From NCBI GenBank assembly GCA_022453515.1, contig JAJNNY010000008.1:806001-870000 (forward strand): 64,000 nucleotides of DNA, in the 5' to 3' direction. The position numbers and the translations under genes were made by a program. This document shows, in pieces, positions 26,011-37,711 of the stretch. The notes beneath the pieces were generated by a model. It had not been told where the DNA came from and did not search any database. It worked only from the letters and a program-made list of their open reading frames with translations. Numbering within the stretch: position 1 is the first letter of the stretch; each line of letters begins with the position of its first letter. Origin of the DNA: Astrocystis sublimbata. Taxonomy: Eukaryota; Ascomycota; Sordariomycetes; Xylariales; Xylariaceae.

Positions 26011-27193
26011 AGGTCGCGTGACCAGGAGGTGTCGAGCCGTCAGTCTGGTAGCTAATGTAGTGAAACTCGAGGCGGTCTGGCCCAGAGCCATGCACATGGC
26101 AGACTGATAAGGCGGCTTGGGTTTGTTTGTCTTTTGTTTGCGGTCTGGAGCGAGGGGTGGCTCAGGAGGGGAAGCCCCTCGAAGCTGAGGTCTAGATAAG
26201 CTAAGGTACCTTAGGGTACCTTGCGAGCTTGTAAGCCTCAGGTGGTTCTGGCCGTTCTGGCCTGGTTGTGCCGGGGTGCGCTAGGTAGTACCTAGGGGAC
26301 GAGAGGGGACGAGGGGTCCAAGTAGGCAAGCATACCTAGGCAAGTAGTCGATTTTTGGCTGATGGTAATATTGTCCTCGGAGCTTGAATGTGCCTAATGC
26401 TCTCACATATCATCACATATCGTGTGTAATGTGGGTTCCGATTGTGGCTACCTGGCTACCCTTTCAGATGTTTAGAAACGTGCACGTGCTGGCTGAGATG
26501 CAGCTTCGCAGCCCACGTAGCATTTTTAGATCTGCAAATGACGTATGACAGCTATGTACATCATTCTGCTCTCTTACCTAAGGCAACTAACTGCCCCTCC
26601 AACGGAGAACATTGAAGATACTACTGTAGGTACGTTAGATACCTACCGTAGGTAGCTGGCCGGTATCCCAGCAATCTCCCCCGCATGCACTTGACTGCTC
26701 ATCAAGGTAAACAGCCCTGGGTTTGGTAACAGCGCAGGTGTAGCGGTCCCAAAGGCCTGGGTCCAAGCTGGAGATGCAAGATGCATTGAAACCTTGCGTA
26801 GGGCGGGCAACCAGCCAAGGTAGTTCAACTGGAGTACATACATACATCCCAGGTAGGTACACCCTGAGCCGCTCCAAGCCGCTGTTCGGATGAAAATGGA
26901 AGCTGTCCTACATGAGTCTTCAATGGAGTACGAGTACAATCAATCCACGCGTCGTTTCATCACCTCAAGTGTGTCTCACCTCAAGCATGATGGCGAAAAC
27001 AAAACATTGCCTTATCTTTTGGTAGGACAATATGTTTCCATGTGCAACTTCCCAAGTTCAGATGCAGGGGGCGAATAATGGTAGTACTAGGTAGGTAATT
27101 AATTATATTCGATCCAATCCACGGCGACGGAACATCGCAATAAGTCTAGTACTACCTTACTATTATATGTGATCGAGTGTAACAGAGAAACAC

Positions 27194-28742
27194 TCAGCGC
27201 CACCCCTCGCGTTCCAGCGCCCACTCGACCGCGCCCTTCACATCGTCCACAACCGCAGTAGGTCTATGCTTCGGCTCACCGTCGCGGTCCTGGCTGTATA
27301 CCCCCGTCTTGACAAGGATAGAATTCCACTCCGTCCCCTCGGGGCTGACATACTCATTGGCGCCCCGAATATCGCTCTCGGGGTTATCCCCCACCATGTA
27401 GACGCGGTTCAGCGGCTGCGCTCCCCCCGTCTCCGTCCCTGAGCCCACGCCAGCGCCGCTCTTGTTCTTCTCGAGCAGCGCAGCCCTCCACTTCGCCAGC
27501 ACCCTCTCGGCGTACCCGTACGTCCTTGCATGCGGCTTCCCGATCGTCGAACGCTTCATCTCGGCCTGACCGCCTGTGATCTGGCGCCAGATGCCCGCGA
27601 GCGCCGCCTGGAAGGCGCCCTGGCCGAAGCGAGGGAGGTGGTAGCTGGCACTCCAGAACAGGTCGTGGTTGCTGAAGTACAGGTCCGGTTGGCCGTCGGT
27701 CTGCCAGCCATCATTCTCGTGCTCGCTCCGCCCGTTCCTGGGGGAATATGTCCCTAAAACACCATTTTGAGATAAGAGGAGGTCGGTGATGATCTGCGTG
27801 TCCAGTGCCCAGTCGCGCGGGTCATTGAAGACGAAGATGGCGTCGAACTTGAGGTTGTCCAACGACGGCAGCGGCCGCGCCGTGGCCTCGTAGTGCGACT
27901 TGAGCAGTGGGTTGAAAGGGAATATGCTCGGATGCGAAACCAGGATGTCTGCGGGTGTGATCACGGAGCGGAACCCGTAGGCCTCGGCAATGAGGCGCGA
28001 CTTGGCGGCGTCGGAACCTGTGATCAGGACGTTCTTGTCCGCGAGACCCGACTTCTTCTCCAGCGCGTCCTCAACTGACTTTTGCAGTTGTTGATCCGTG
28101 GGATTCGAGCTCCATGATCGGTCCACGAGCTCCTGGAATGGCGTGTGGGATTGGATGAAATTGTCTGTCGATAGCGACACGCCGAGGCGTTGGCTCAGCT
28201 CCTCGACACGCTCGCGCTCATGCTTGCCTCCGCCGTTGGTCAGCAAGATGAATGGGATATCGTGACGCTGTAAATATTCCAATGTCTCCGTGGCGCCCGG
28301 GATGGGCTTTGCGACGTGCAGGAGAACGCCGTCAATGCTGGACAAGATGTATTAGCAGCTTATCATTGGGTACGTAGAGCGTGCATGACGTGTATGTATG
28401 TAGTCTTGTGACGGCTGCATTGCGCCACCTCGGAGCTCGTGCCGCTACCGGCGATGGTAGGAAAACCACTTACTCGAAAGCGAATGCAAAGCGCGGCGCT
28501 GTCCGCGAAGTGGCATTGGGATTTTTGTCATCCCGAATGAATGTACGAGCTGGCACAGACACAGGCCCAGGCGTCCTCGGCCATCGAGATGCCCGCTGCA
28601 GCGCACAGCTCCTGCTCACCGTCCTCGTTGTCGTTGCGCGATCGCAGACAGATAGCGCTGTGAAGGGACGGGCTTGCGAGTGGGGCCGGGTGACGCAGTT
28701 TAAGGCCCGTGTTGGCGCCGCCCTGAGGCTGGAGGCTCTCAT
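27194..28742 (-). CDS. Mitochondrial HAD-IIA hydrolase (CECR5/HDHD5 type)
   Basis: A 470-aa HAD-superfamily protein in two exons, 28474-28742 and 27194-28337, with a 136-bp intron. Splicing restores catalytic motif I as FDIDGVLL, with nucleophile D90 and general acid D92. Motif II is ILLTNGGG just after it, and motif IV is MVGDNPESDI near the C-terminus, where the Asp residues hold magnesium. This layout, with the cap between motifs II and III, is that of subfamily IIA, CECR5 type; the physiological substrate is not known. Residues 1-75 are rich in Arg, Ser and Ala without acidic residues at the start, as expected of a mitochondrial targeting peptide. The ATG at 28742 was chosen because it begins that presequence; no other in-frame ATG occurs before motif I in the exon. 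Confidence 0.88.
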
Positions 28743-29475
28743 AGCAGGCGACCTATGAGAAAGAGAACGACGTCTCACTATGTACCTACTTAGTAGTTGA
28801 CCGCAGAAGCACGCCGTGTGTTGGCTGCGAGTGTCCTGATGCGATGCGGGTGCGCAGCCGAGCACTTACAAGCCAACTGCTCAGATACGGGAAATGACCG
28901 TGGATGATGTCAAGAGAAGAGGGGATAAACAACCGATAAGTTGCTCTCAGTGTCGGGAATTGTAAAGATCGCTTCCGGTGATGCTATTGTGGGGAATCGA
29001 GTCCCGTATGCCTAATGCGATGATGGGGTTGCCTCGACCGTCACACCGACCGACCGAGGTAGGTAGGTACATCCCCGTGACAGAGTCCGAGGAAGCAACG
29101 AGCGGCTACATTTTTATTCATCACTCAGATATTGCCCAGCAATGAAGCTTTGGATTTATGAGCTTAATGTCAGGTTCGCCATCTGGAAAATACACCATGC
29201 TCGGCGGCTCTGCAGGTGGGTAAACGCATTGGATCGATGGGTGCAAACCCCACCCCCTGGCGAAACTTTTGATGACCTTGCCATGCCCATGCCCAATTAT
29301 TCTCTAACCTCAGATAGGTAGTTATTTATATACATTGTTAATATCAAGATCACAGTTGAGGGGAGTGCCTCCAGCACGGCTCTTATCATACATACATATG
29401 ACCTTCATAAGGCACTGTCGCAGATTCGTAGAGTCCCGAGTCGTAAAATGGTGTTACATAAGCTCGTACATTATT
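28743..29475. other. Intergenic, HAD gene promoter and SCO1 3' side
   Basis: About 730 bp. It holds the promoter of the HAD gene and the 3' region of SCO1. A GTAGGTAGGTAC run lies at 29060-29070. No gene seen. Confidence 0.6.
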
Positions 29476-30499
29476 CTATGGCCTCCAGTCCTTGACGTGA
29501 TCCAAGATGACAGTCGCCGCCTGCTGGGGACTATGCTGGCGGCCCAGGGCCTCGACAAAGTCGCCCTCGGGGTCCATCAGGTAGAAGTAGATGCTGTGGT
29601 CGACCAGGTAGTCCTGACCGGGCTTGACCTCCTTGGGCGTGCTGAAGTAGACGCGGTACGCCTTGCAGACGTTCTTGATCTCGTCGTAGGTGCCCGTTAG
29701 GCCGATAAACTTGGAGTGGAACTCGGCGAGATATGATTTGAGCACCTTCGGATCGTCGCGTACGGGGTCGCAGGTGATGAACACGGGCGCCACGGCCCCT
29801 GGCTTCTGCGCCTCGACGATGTCGAACATCTGCGCCATCTTGTCTAGTTCTTCGGGACAGATGTCGGGACAATGTGTGAAGCCGAAGTAGACCTGGATCC
29901 CGAGACGGATGGGTTCAGGGTCAGCCCTTGCCTCTCCCAATGCACCCCGATCACCAATATCCTCGCGCCCGGGTGCATATAGCAATGGTCGAAAACCCCA
30001 ACTCGGAGATCAAAGGAGAAGAGCTGGGACTCACCAGAGAGTAGCGCCCTTTTAGATTCGCGCTGGAGAAGGGCCGGCCCTCGTGATCGACCAGCTTGAA
30101 GTCGCCACCAACCTTGGGCTTGCCGACGCCCTTGGTAGCCTCGGCGATGCGGCGCCTCTGCATACGTTGCTTCTCCGACTCGAAGTACCAGATGAGCCCG
30201 GCACCGGCGAGCACAAACAGCACGCCGGCCTTCCACGAGAACGGCCCCGTCCGGTACCGGCTGCGCGCCTCTTCGATCGTCTTCGACTTGTAGCGGCGCT
30301 GCGGGTGTATGCTCGTCGCAGGCTGTCTTGCAGCGGTAGGGCGCGCGCTTCGTGCGGCTGTCGCAGTGGCCGTGGCCGTGGCGGAAGGGGATGAGGCATG
30401 GCGTGTCGACAGCAGCATGCGCCGGCACACCTGAGGATGCGGCCGAGCATGTAGGAGTGGCCGCAGCATCGACCTGGATGGTGCGAAAGTGTGCGACAT
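29476..30499 (-). CDS. SCO1: SCO1-type cytochrome c oxidase copper chaperone
   Basis: Delivers copper to the CuA site of cytochrome c oxidase subunit 2 in the mitochondrial intermembrane space. Two exons (30035-30499 and 29476-29892), separated by a 142-bp GTGAGT...CCAG intron, encode 293 aa. Splicing gives YSLVYFGFTHCPDICPEEL, the family signature; copper ligands are C163, C167 and H254 (in YLVDHSIYF). Residues 1-70 form an Arg/Ser/Ala-rich mitochondrial presequence with a TATATATA-like Ala/Thr run. A single membrane span lies at about 90-106 (AGVLFVLAGAGLIWYF). The thioredoxin-like fold fills the rest, and length is normal for the family. The start at 30499 is preferred; a second ATG ten codons downstream (in MLRPLLHARP) would also give a good presequence. 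Confidence 0.95.
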
Positions 30500-31843
30500 T
30501 GCTCCCGCTGTAGTTGGTTAGGTAGTAGCAGCTGGCTGTAAGATGTTGAAGCTTCCAAACCTCCCAAGTAAGCCGGATCGTTGTGAGTCCTCCTGCCTTT
30601 ACCACTTTGAATATTTCGTCTTAGGGTGCTGTATTCCACCGTGTTGCGACAGGGCAGCTTTCGGGGCAGCTATCAGCCATTCTAGCTGGACGAGGTCCGC
30701 TATCCACCCCCCAAGGCTTCATTAGACCCGCCCGGGATAAGATATAGTGGACCTGCCCGGCAGTGGGTGTACCTCCCTTGCCGCCTTGCCTCCATCGAAG
30801 TTTACGTGACAGTGCACGCCCGGCATCCACTCACTGTGACCACTCGGATGACGCAGATGTGACTGATGGAGGGAGGGACTCACCTGACTTGGATACGAAG
30901 CATGACCTGCTTCTAGATGCTGCAGGCGGGTTGCTAGCACTCATGGATGGAATACATATAGAACCTCCTCCAGCCAGTAGGTATGCGAGGTACATGGGCA
31001 TTGCGATTCACATGCTCAAAGTGGCGTGTCAATTCAGGTCACCACGGCCACGGCCAGGAATGAGGGCGAACTGTGTATCAATCATTCATGTCTTCTGATG
31101 GCTGGCATTGCTGCCCGCTCCGACAAGGTCATTATCTCTACAAATACACTTTCGCCCGCCTTTGAACAAGTCTTAGGCCCGGAAATGGTCCTCGCTTTAC
31201 GCCGGCCAATGTTTCCTCCTCTCACTCGTATTAATTATCATCCTTTCCCTCCCCGCAACCTTGCCTCTCGACCCCCCTGAAGCCAGCCATTGCACTTTTG
31301 ACAGGCCGGTCCGAGCACTGATTTGCGCCATCCCCGCGCTTCTCGTTCAATCTCTGCAATGGTCATTCAAAGGAAAAGGACGGCGTGTAAAAGAGAGGAG
31401 CATCGTCGAAGGCATGCGGTGCAACCTCCTGGTCGCCGTCAAGCCCGCCGCCACCGTCGCCCGTAGGGAGTCGCCAATTAATCTCCACACTGCAAGGTAG
31501 CCAGGTCGACAACGAAAGGAATTAAATCAAACACGAATTCGCAAATTTTCGGTCTACCATTCGCCATGCCCATGGTACGCCTTGTACGCCGCCTCGGTTT
31601 GAGTAGAAAGGTTGAAATAGAAAGAGTCGTCCACCCGAGAACGCCGATATGTCGAGGCATCGATGGCGGTATGCCTCGAGGGCCCGTTTTGCACTGGAGA
31701 GCTGAGTGTTCCATCATGTCGGGTAATCGACACATCGTTATGGAGCAGGGTCTTTCGGAACAGGGATTTTATACGAGATTTATACATGATTCGATGTTGC
31801 AGGCTTGCTCTGCACACAGAATTCGCTGATTGTTGCAGGAGTC
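30500..31843. other. Intergenic, SCO1 promoter side
   Basis: About 1.3 kb between SCO1 and the coiled-coil gene. Short open frames on both strands have no recognisable domain. No gene supported. Confidence 0.55.
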
Positions 31844-31846
31844 TCA

Positions 31847-32080
31847 GTGGCGGCTAAGCTGGCTCGCACTAGTGCGGCTTCGTTCCTCCTCTTCCTCGAG
31901 TACATCACTTAGCCGAGTGGGATGGTGGTGGTGGTGGCGACCGGGCATCTCTTCCCATCCGGTAGTCGAGAAACCGCTCCCGGTATAATCCGGTTCGGCA
32001 GAGTACTGGGGCTGGTCGGGAACAGAAACGGGTCCAACGTAGCCGCCGGGCTGTGTTGCCGGCGTTTCAAATTCTTCTGC
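31847..32080 (-). other. 78-codon in-frame extension beyond a UGA stop
   Basis: Directly after the UGA at 32081-32083 the same frame stays open for 78 sense codons and closes at UGA 31844-31846. The extension begins AEEFETPATQPGG, includes a run of five His followed by PTRLSDVLEEEEERSRT, and ends QLSRH. Its Pro/Tyr/Glu/Ser content matches the preceding protein, so it reads as its natural C-terminus. No intron with usual sites can remove the stop. Either the stop is read through, or it is a recent nonsense change or a sequence error. Confidence 0.55.
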
Positions 32081-34195
32081 TCAAACGTCAGAACCTTCCG
32101 ACGGAGGGATATGGTAGGGAATCTTGCGGCCCCGGGCGTCCAGGACGAAGTTCCCCGAGGCGTCGCGGATGTACTCACCTTCGCTCATCGTTCGCTCCGA
32201 GGCGTAGCTTTGCTGGTGGTGAACGGACGAGGGAGTTTGGAAGGCCGGGTCGGGTCCGCTGGAGACGGGGGCGGACTGGACAGCAGGCGCCTGGGTGTAT
32301 TCGGCACGAGCCGCACGCGGAGTAGGTGGCGACTGTGCGTATTCGGTCATCTCAGGCTGCGTGTAGCGAGGTTCCCGTTGCGTGTTCCCTCGGCTCACGC
32401 CCTGGGTCATGGGGACCACTTGCACGCCTCCCACGATCGTGGGCTGGCCCATTTGCAGAGAGGTGGTGCGGTCGCGCTCCTCCTGCTCCCGTCGACCAAG
32501 CTCCTCCCAAGCACGGCGGGCCTCCTCTTTCGAGATGGTCAGCTCCTTACGCATTTCCGTCAATTGCTTGTGTAGCTTGGAGGAACCCTGCTCTTGCTCG
32601 ACAGCTTGTCGAATGGAATCAGCCCTGGATCTTTTTTCCTCGTCGAGCGCGGCCTCCAGCATGGCCGTCACCTCCTGGTTACGCTCAAGCTCGCGACGGG
32701 TCTCGAAGAACCAACGTTGAAACTTGCGCTCCGAGGATGCGCGCAGTCGCTGAAGCTCTACTACCGCGTGGAAGAGATTGGCGCCCGCAGATGAGAGGTC
32801 GGTCACTTGTCGCGATAGCTGCTGCGCAACAGGGTCGTCTTGTATTTCGGAAGCATTCTGTTGGAGTCGACGGATCCAAAAGCTGGTCAGTCCCTCCCAG
32901 TGAGCCGAGAGAGTCTCCCACCGTTCGAATGCATGCGGGAATGAGCTTCTGCCTTGTCCAGCTGCAGTCGAGCCTCGTCCAGCTGTGTTCGAGAAGTCTC
33001 CTGGCTGGCCATGTGGAAGAGGATCTCCACCAGCCGCTGTAGCTCCGGCAGTTGCGGAAGCCCCATGCGAGGGTCGCGATGCAGCTTGTTCCTTGCGCGC
33101 TGACTGGGAGGACTGCGCTTGAACATGAGGGGCCATGCCGGAGGGTCTGCCCGTGCGACCAGCATTGACAGAAGCTTGACGATTCGATGTGGGTTGAGTG
33201 GGTTGTCGTGAAGTAGTAGTAGTAGGATCGGCCATGGCATGGGACGGGCCAGCGCCAGCAGCGTGGGCTCTTCGCATGTCAGCAACCTGCTCGGCGGCTC
33301 TGCGTTGTGTTTCTCTCCGGTCTGCGTCTTCCTGCGCGCGGACCTCTCTCTCGTTCTGCTCTCGCTGCGCCCGTTCTCGTTCCTCTTGCTGTCTCTCGCG
33401 CTCCTCTCGCTGTCTAGCCTCGCGTTTCTGACGTTCCTCCATGATGGCCTTGGGACCTCTAATCCCAGGGGACGCAGCAGCGGAACGTCCGGGCGTGGCG
33501 CGCATGGAGGGAGCGCCATTGCCGTTGGAGGTGGCAGGGCCTCCTCCGCTCATGAGGGAAGCCATCTGCGAATCGCACTCGTCTGGGTCGAGAGAGATGG
33601 TATTAGGACCGCGCAAGGTTGCCTCTAACGCATATAGGACGGCGTTGTGTGTGTTCTTGGAGATGCGAACAGCCGGGTGAGGCTTGGGACGGTCAACCTC
33701 GCTCTCAGGGTTCTCTACACGGTTGCGAAACGATGTCGAGGTTGCTAGAGAGCTCGAGCTGAGATTGCCCTGCGAGAGCTGGCGCGTGACTCTTGGTCGT
33801 GGGCGGTGGTCGGATGTGGACCTGCGCGCGGCAAGGTGGTCGGCGAGGGTGTAGCGGCCAGTGGGACCAAGAGTGACAACAACACGAGCGGGAGACGGTA
33901 CCTTGGCTCGCTCCTCGGATCGAGGACTAGGGGAGGGCGAGAAGTTGGGAGTGCGACGGAGTCGGTGGTGAGAAGCTGGGGTGGGCGTGGATGGTGCGGG
34001 AGCCGGAGAGGAGGGCAGCACGGGATACTCAGGCGAAGAGATGCGCTGCTGGCGCCGGTGCGGTGCGGGTATAGAGGAGTATTCGTGAGGTTCGTAACGG
34101 TCGTGAAAAGGTTGGTGGGAGAAAGGCGCCGTCAACGCGGCGGTTGCGCGTTCTGTCGCGTTGTGTGAAGGCTGGGGACTCAAGATCGGCAACAA
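32081..34195 (-). CDS. Low-complexity coiled-coil protein, function unknown
   Basis: An intronless 704-aa frame. Residues 1-170 are Ser/Pro/Arg-rich and probably disordered. A short segment HNAVLYALEATLRG near 182-195 recalls YAIEAL in the DUF3433 protein of this window. Residues 252-305 form a highly charged Arg/Glu/Gln helix. A Ser/Gln/Ala-rich linker follows. Residues 425-480 (around WETLSAHWEGLTSFWIRRL) look folded and Trp-rich, and 483-580 form a long coiled coil. The tail holds Tyr/Pro/Gln-rich sequence and SEGEYIRDASGNFVLDARGR just before the stop. I do not recognise the family; a scaffold or cytoskeletal/polarity role is possible but only a guess. The frame resumes after the stop (see the extension at 31847-32080), so the true protein may be 782 residues plus the recoded stop. 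Confidence 0.8.
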   Translation of the reverse strand: MLPILSPQPSHNATERATAALTAPFSHQPFHDRYEPHEYSSIPAPHRRQQRISSPEYPVLPSSPAPAPSTPTPASHHRLRRTPNFSPSPSPRSEERAKVPSPARVVVTLGPTGRYTLADHLAARRSTSDHRPRPRVTRQLSQGNLSSSSLATSTSFRNRVENPESEVDRPKPHPAVRISKNTHNAVLYALEATLRGPNTISLDPDECDSQMASLMSGGGPATSNGNGAPSMRATPGRSAAASPGIRGPKAIMEERQKREARQREERERQQEERERAQREQNEREVRAQEDADRRETQRRAAEQVADMRRAHAAGAGPSHAMADPTTTTSRQPTQPTSNRQASVNAGRTGRPSGMAPHVQAQSSQSARKEQAASRPSHGASATAGATAAGGDPLPHGQPGDFSNTAGRGSTAAGQGRSSFPHAFERWETLSAHWEGLTSFWIRRLQQNASEIQDDPVAQQLSRQVTDLSSAGANLFHAVVELQRLRASSERKFQRWFFETRRELERNQEVTAMLEAALDEEKRSRADSIRQAVEQEQGSSKLHKQLTEMRKELTISKEEARRAWEELGRREQEERDRTTSLQMGQPTIVGGVQVVPMTQGVSRGNTQREPRYTQPEMTEYAQSPPTPRAARAEYTQAPAVQSAPVSSGPDPAFQTPSSVHHQQSYASERTMSEGEYIRDASGNFVLDARGRKIPYHIPPSEGSDV

Positions 34196-35200
34196 CCGCT
34201 GCGCGAGCGGTGGGTAGCACGGAAGGGATCCAGGAGGGCTAGCAGAATGCTAGAGAGCGAAGAGTGATGGGGTGGGAAGGTAGAAGGCAAAGGCAAGAGG
34301 TATTGAGAGGTAGAATGCCCAAGAAATGGTCAAGAATGCAGGTATCGCGGTGTTGGCTGGTTTGGTAGGAGGATTTCCGGTGCTGGGGAAAAAAGAGAGG
34401 TGCGCACTGCTGCTGGGCAGCCAGTGCAGGGTGCTGGTGGTTGTGTGTGTGCAGCTGCTAGGTTGCTGGTCGGGGAGGTTGGGGATGCGACAAGCTGTGA
34501 ATATTCGGTGGCGCAGTGTGGAGGAGAGAGCTGGGCCGGACTGGTGCTGGGCCGACTGACTGACTGCCCTAGGTACAGACAGTATGGATCATACAGGGGA
34601 CCAGACCACCATTGCTTGCACCTTCCAACAACGAGAAACCCACGAGCTGCCACCTGGGCAGTCACAGTTAATTTTGGGAAGTTGCGAGCAAACGAGGTAA
34701 GACAGAGGTTGAGGTTTTGTACTGGCTGCGCAGACCCTGGCGCATTGAATGAGGTACTGCTTCAAGCTTTGTTTTTGTTGTTCGTTGCCGTGACCTGCTC
34801 ATTAACCACCACTCACTCTCAACGCAACACAACACTGCACAGCACATTAACAACGCCCAATGTCGAATGCCCTGCCACTCCCACTCCCAAATATATCCCT
34901 TCACCAGGGCTGTTCGATATTGCCTCTCTTTTCTTTCGACAGCACACTTCCGCACTTGGTGCAACATGTACCTCTTCGTAAAAGGCCCCGATGGCTACCT
35001 TATGGACCAAGTGCGCGCGTGATGCGACCCAGTGTAGCAGCACGATGCCCAAGGCACCACCAGTCCACTTGCACTTGCCCTGCTGTCTGGGCCGTGGCCT
35101 GGTGAATTAGTTCAGGCACCGGACCAGCAGCTGCGTGTCATGAAGCACTTGGTTCAACGTCATGCGATGTACATCGTGGGTGTTTTTGCAGGTCGCTGGC

Positions 35201-35217
35201 GGTGGTGGTGGTGGTGG
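35201..35217. repeat. GGT trinucleotide repeat
   Basis: Five to six tandem GGT triplets in non-coding DNA. Confidence 0.75.
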
Positions 35218-35353
35218 CACTGCACTCGGATCAGGTAGGTAGTTATGAGGTGACTTGACTTGGTCGGTCAACTCTCTCGGATCTTGACCGGACTTCATGG
35301 ACTGACTCTGTGCGCACGAAGGACAGCGCACCTTATCATAAGGTGTAAGAGGA

Positions 35354-35374
35354 AGAGAGAGAGAGAGAGAGAGC
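35354..35374. repeat. GA dinucleotide repeat
   Basis: About ten uninterrupted GA units in non-coding DNA. Confidence 0.85.
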
Positions 35375-37683
35375 TAGCACCTACTTGCATCCCTGCTTTA
35401 GTAACACCTACCTAACCTGCAGCCTCACCTTCATCATATGTACCATCATATGTACAAAGTAATATGGCGGGCATGCTGCACTTACTGTATGTGTGAAAGA
35501 CCACACATCCATGATGTCGGTAGGGCACCTACTTAGAGAGACTAAATGCCACTTAGTGATGCAGTGCTATACGCGTCTTTGAACACCGGCCCACCCTCAC
35601 ACATGGGCGCATCCGTCTAATATTACCAGGTGGAGTGCAATATTGCAATCTAGAACAGTTCGCTGTCCCTCCAAACCCAAGTCATATACTGTAGGTACTT
35701 CCATTACCTCGACGATCGGGTGAGCTCCGTTGGTACCTAAGAGAGCAGGCTGACGGTTCAAACTCCATACAGCAAAAACGTGCATGATGCTTGTAGATCT
35801 GAGAGGCTAGGGATGTTCCCGACGAAGTGCCCCGAAAGTCAGGCTATTTTCATCCGTGATGCGATGATGTCAGGACGCTAGCACCCGACAACGAAGACAC
35901 TGGATCAATGTCTAACTAGCATGGCCCTACCTGTCCGAGCCTGTCCATCTACTAGTACATATCGTGTGTCTACCGAAATAAAGCAACCTCGGCATGAGAG
36001 ACGATCTAGTGTTCACCAAAACTGTCGGTGTGTGAACCTTCGGGGAGCGGACTTTGCTAATGACAGGCAGGACGGGCAGATCGGGCACATGGGCTTTGAA
36101 ATGACCGCATCGTCCCCCCAAGCCCGCGCCCCCCCTTCTCAGCAGAACCCTCGCAGCACCTCCGTCATCCCAAGGCGGTGGAAGCATAGGAGAGCGTAAT
36201 TCCTGCAGTAGGAGTTGCCTTAGAGCTGTGTGCGTTGGCAAAACGGCTCAAGCTGACCAGTGACAGCACGTCTCTCCATCCCAGCATGGGGGCATCCAGG
36301 TGGGCCGCCGCCACCATCCTGGATAAGAACCTGGCCGTTCGCATCTGCGCTCGTGGCATTCACCACCCGGCCCCGTCTCGCCCGTGCCGGCCTGCCTGGC
36401 TGATCAAGGAGACAAGGGAGACAGCAGTCTGTCGAGCTGTTAAAAGACGCAATGTTATCGACAACAGGGGGTAACCGCATCTTCTCAGCTGGCCACCTCC
36501 AGGTTTTGATACCCTGCCGTGCCCGACACCCCGAGTGCCTGACCCTGTCCAAGCTGAGTCGACCTGATATTGGTACGTCGCACTGCAATTCCGCAGAACT
36601 CCTCCATCCGAGCAGTACGGACCTGGCACTGGTCACCTCAGCGCAGCACATCGTTGGGCGTGTCTGGTGCTACTGTATGAGTCTCGGCAGTCCACGGATA
36701 GGTCGTAAATATTGGATTTACCACCCAGCTCACCTAGCACCCTAGCCGAGATTAAGTGAAAATATCTTCCTGCCAAGTTGGTGCGTTGGATGGGTGCATC
36801 CATCCCCCATGGAGTAATTGTGTGTGCATGCAGTCAGATTTATGCATAGATGCACGAAAGACACCTACAGCTCAATGGCTTATTTATGTCACTGTCTTCT
36901 ACTCTCTTCCAATATGTTCAAACTCGATGGGAGCGACCCTGGCGAGTCTGGGTGTCTGGATGCCTGGACTGGCTTGAAAGTTGCCCTTTGAAGCTGCCCA
37001 GGTGAGCTCTGACATTGACAGGGAAGCTATTGACCAATGAGAAGCCTCAATTGGTCATTTTCTGACCTTAAATGGAAATCAGCTCAATCGTCGATGTGGG
37101 GGTCTGACAGCTTACCTTCTGCTTACATGGACGGTGATACTTACTTTCCTAAAAACAATTTTCCAGCTCAGTTTCGGAAGTGTCTGCTTCAGCTCTAGAC
37201 ATTTCGAACATAGGGAGAAAGACCACCCAATCAATTGAGACATTGCTAATCGGAGGCATTTTATAATATCTTCTTTCAAGCACGGATGTTCATCACTATG
37301 AGTGGTTTGCCTGCTAATTAAGTACTGATGTGGCCTGGAGTTTTGTCTGAAAAGGAGGTATCGGGACATCGGAATTTCTTTGACGTTGCTATGGTATACG
37401 ATCCAAGACCGCAGAGTCATCATACAGCACAGTATATCTAAATCGACTTCAAGTCGGGCGAAGCCGCATAGGATCGCCAACTCTTGCATATATCGCATGG
37501 CAATAACGCCGACCCAGACCAAAAGACGATCAGGTAGAGGTAGGAGGGATGATCATTAAAAGTAGTGGTAACACCAGGCTGGCTAGAGTTACAACGCTTT
37601 ACGTGTATGTACAGACGGCGACCAGAGATCAAGACTGTTCAGCACACACCAATCACTAGGCGAGAAATGATCGGGCGAGACTT

Positions 37684-37711
37684 GGACGAGCAGGACGAGC
37701 AGGACGAGCAA
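37684..37711. repeat. GGACGAGCA 9-mer, three copies
   Basis: Three perfect tandem copies of GGACGAGCA. A 9-bp period would keep a reading frame, but no convincing gene overlaps it. Confidence 0.8.

Larger units (their letters stand above)
25880..27193. other. Intergenic between choline kinase and HAD gene
   Basis: About 1.3 kb upstream of the choline kinase start and downstream of the HAD hydrolase. It contains simple repeats close to the kinase start and many TAGGTA/TACCTA runs (for example 26185-26340 and 26620-26660). No gene is supported. Confidence 0.6.

Noticed and set aside
29844..30605. 253-codon minus-strand frame over SCO1 exon 1 and intron
   Set aside because: Different frame from SCO1; no domain. 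The SCO1 frame carries CPDIC and the His ligand.
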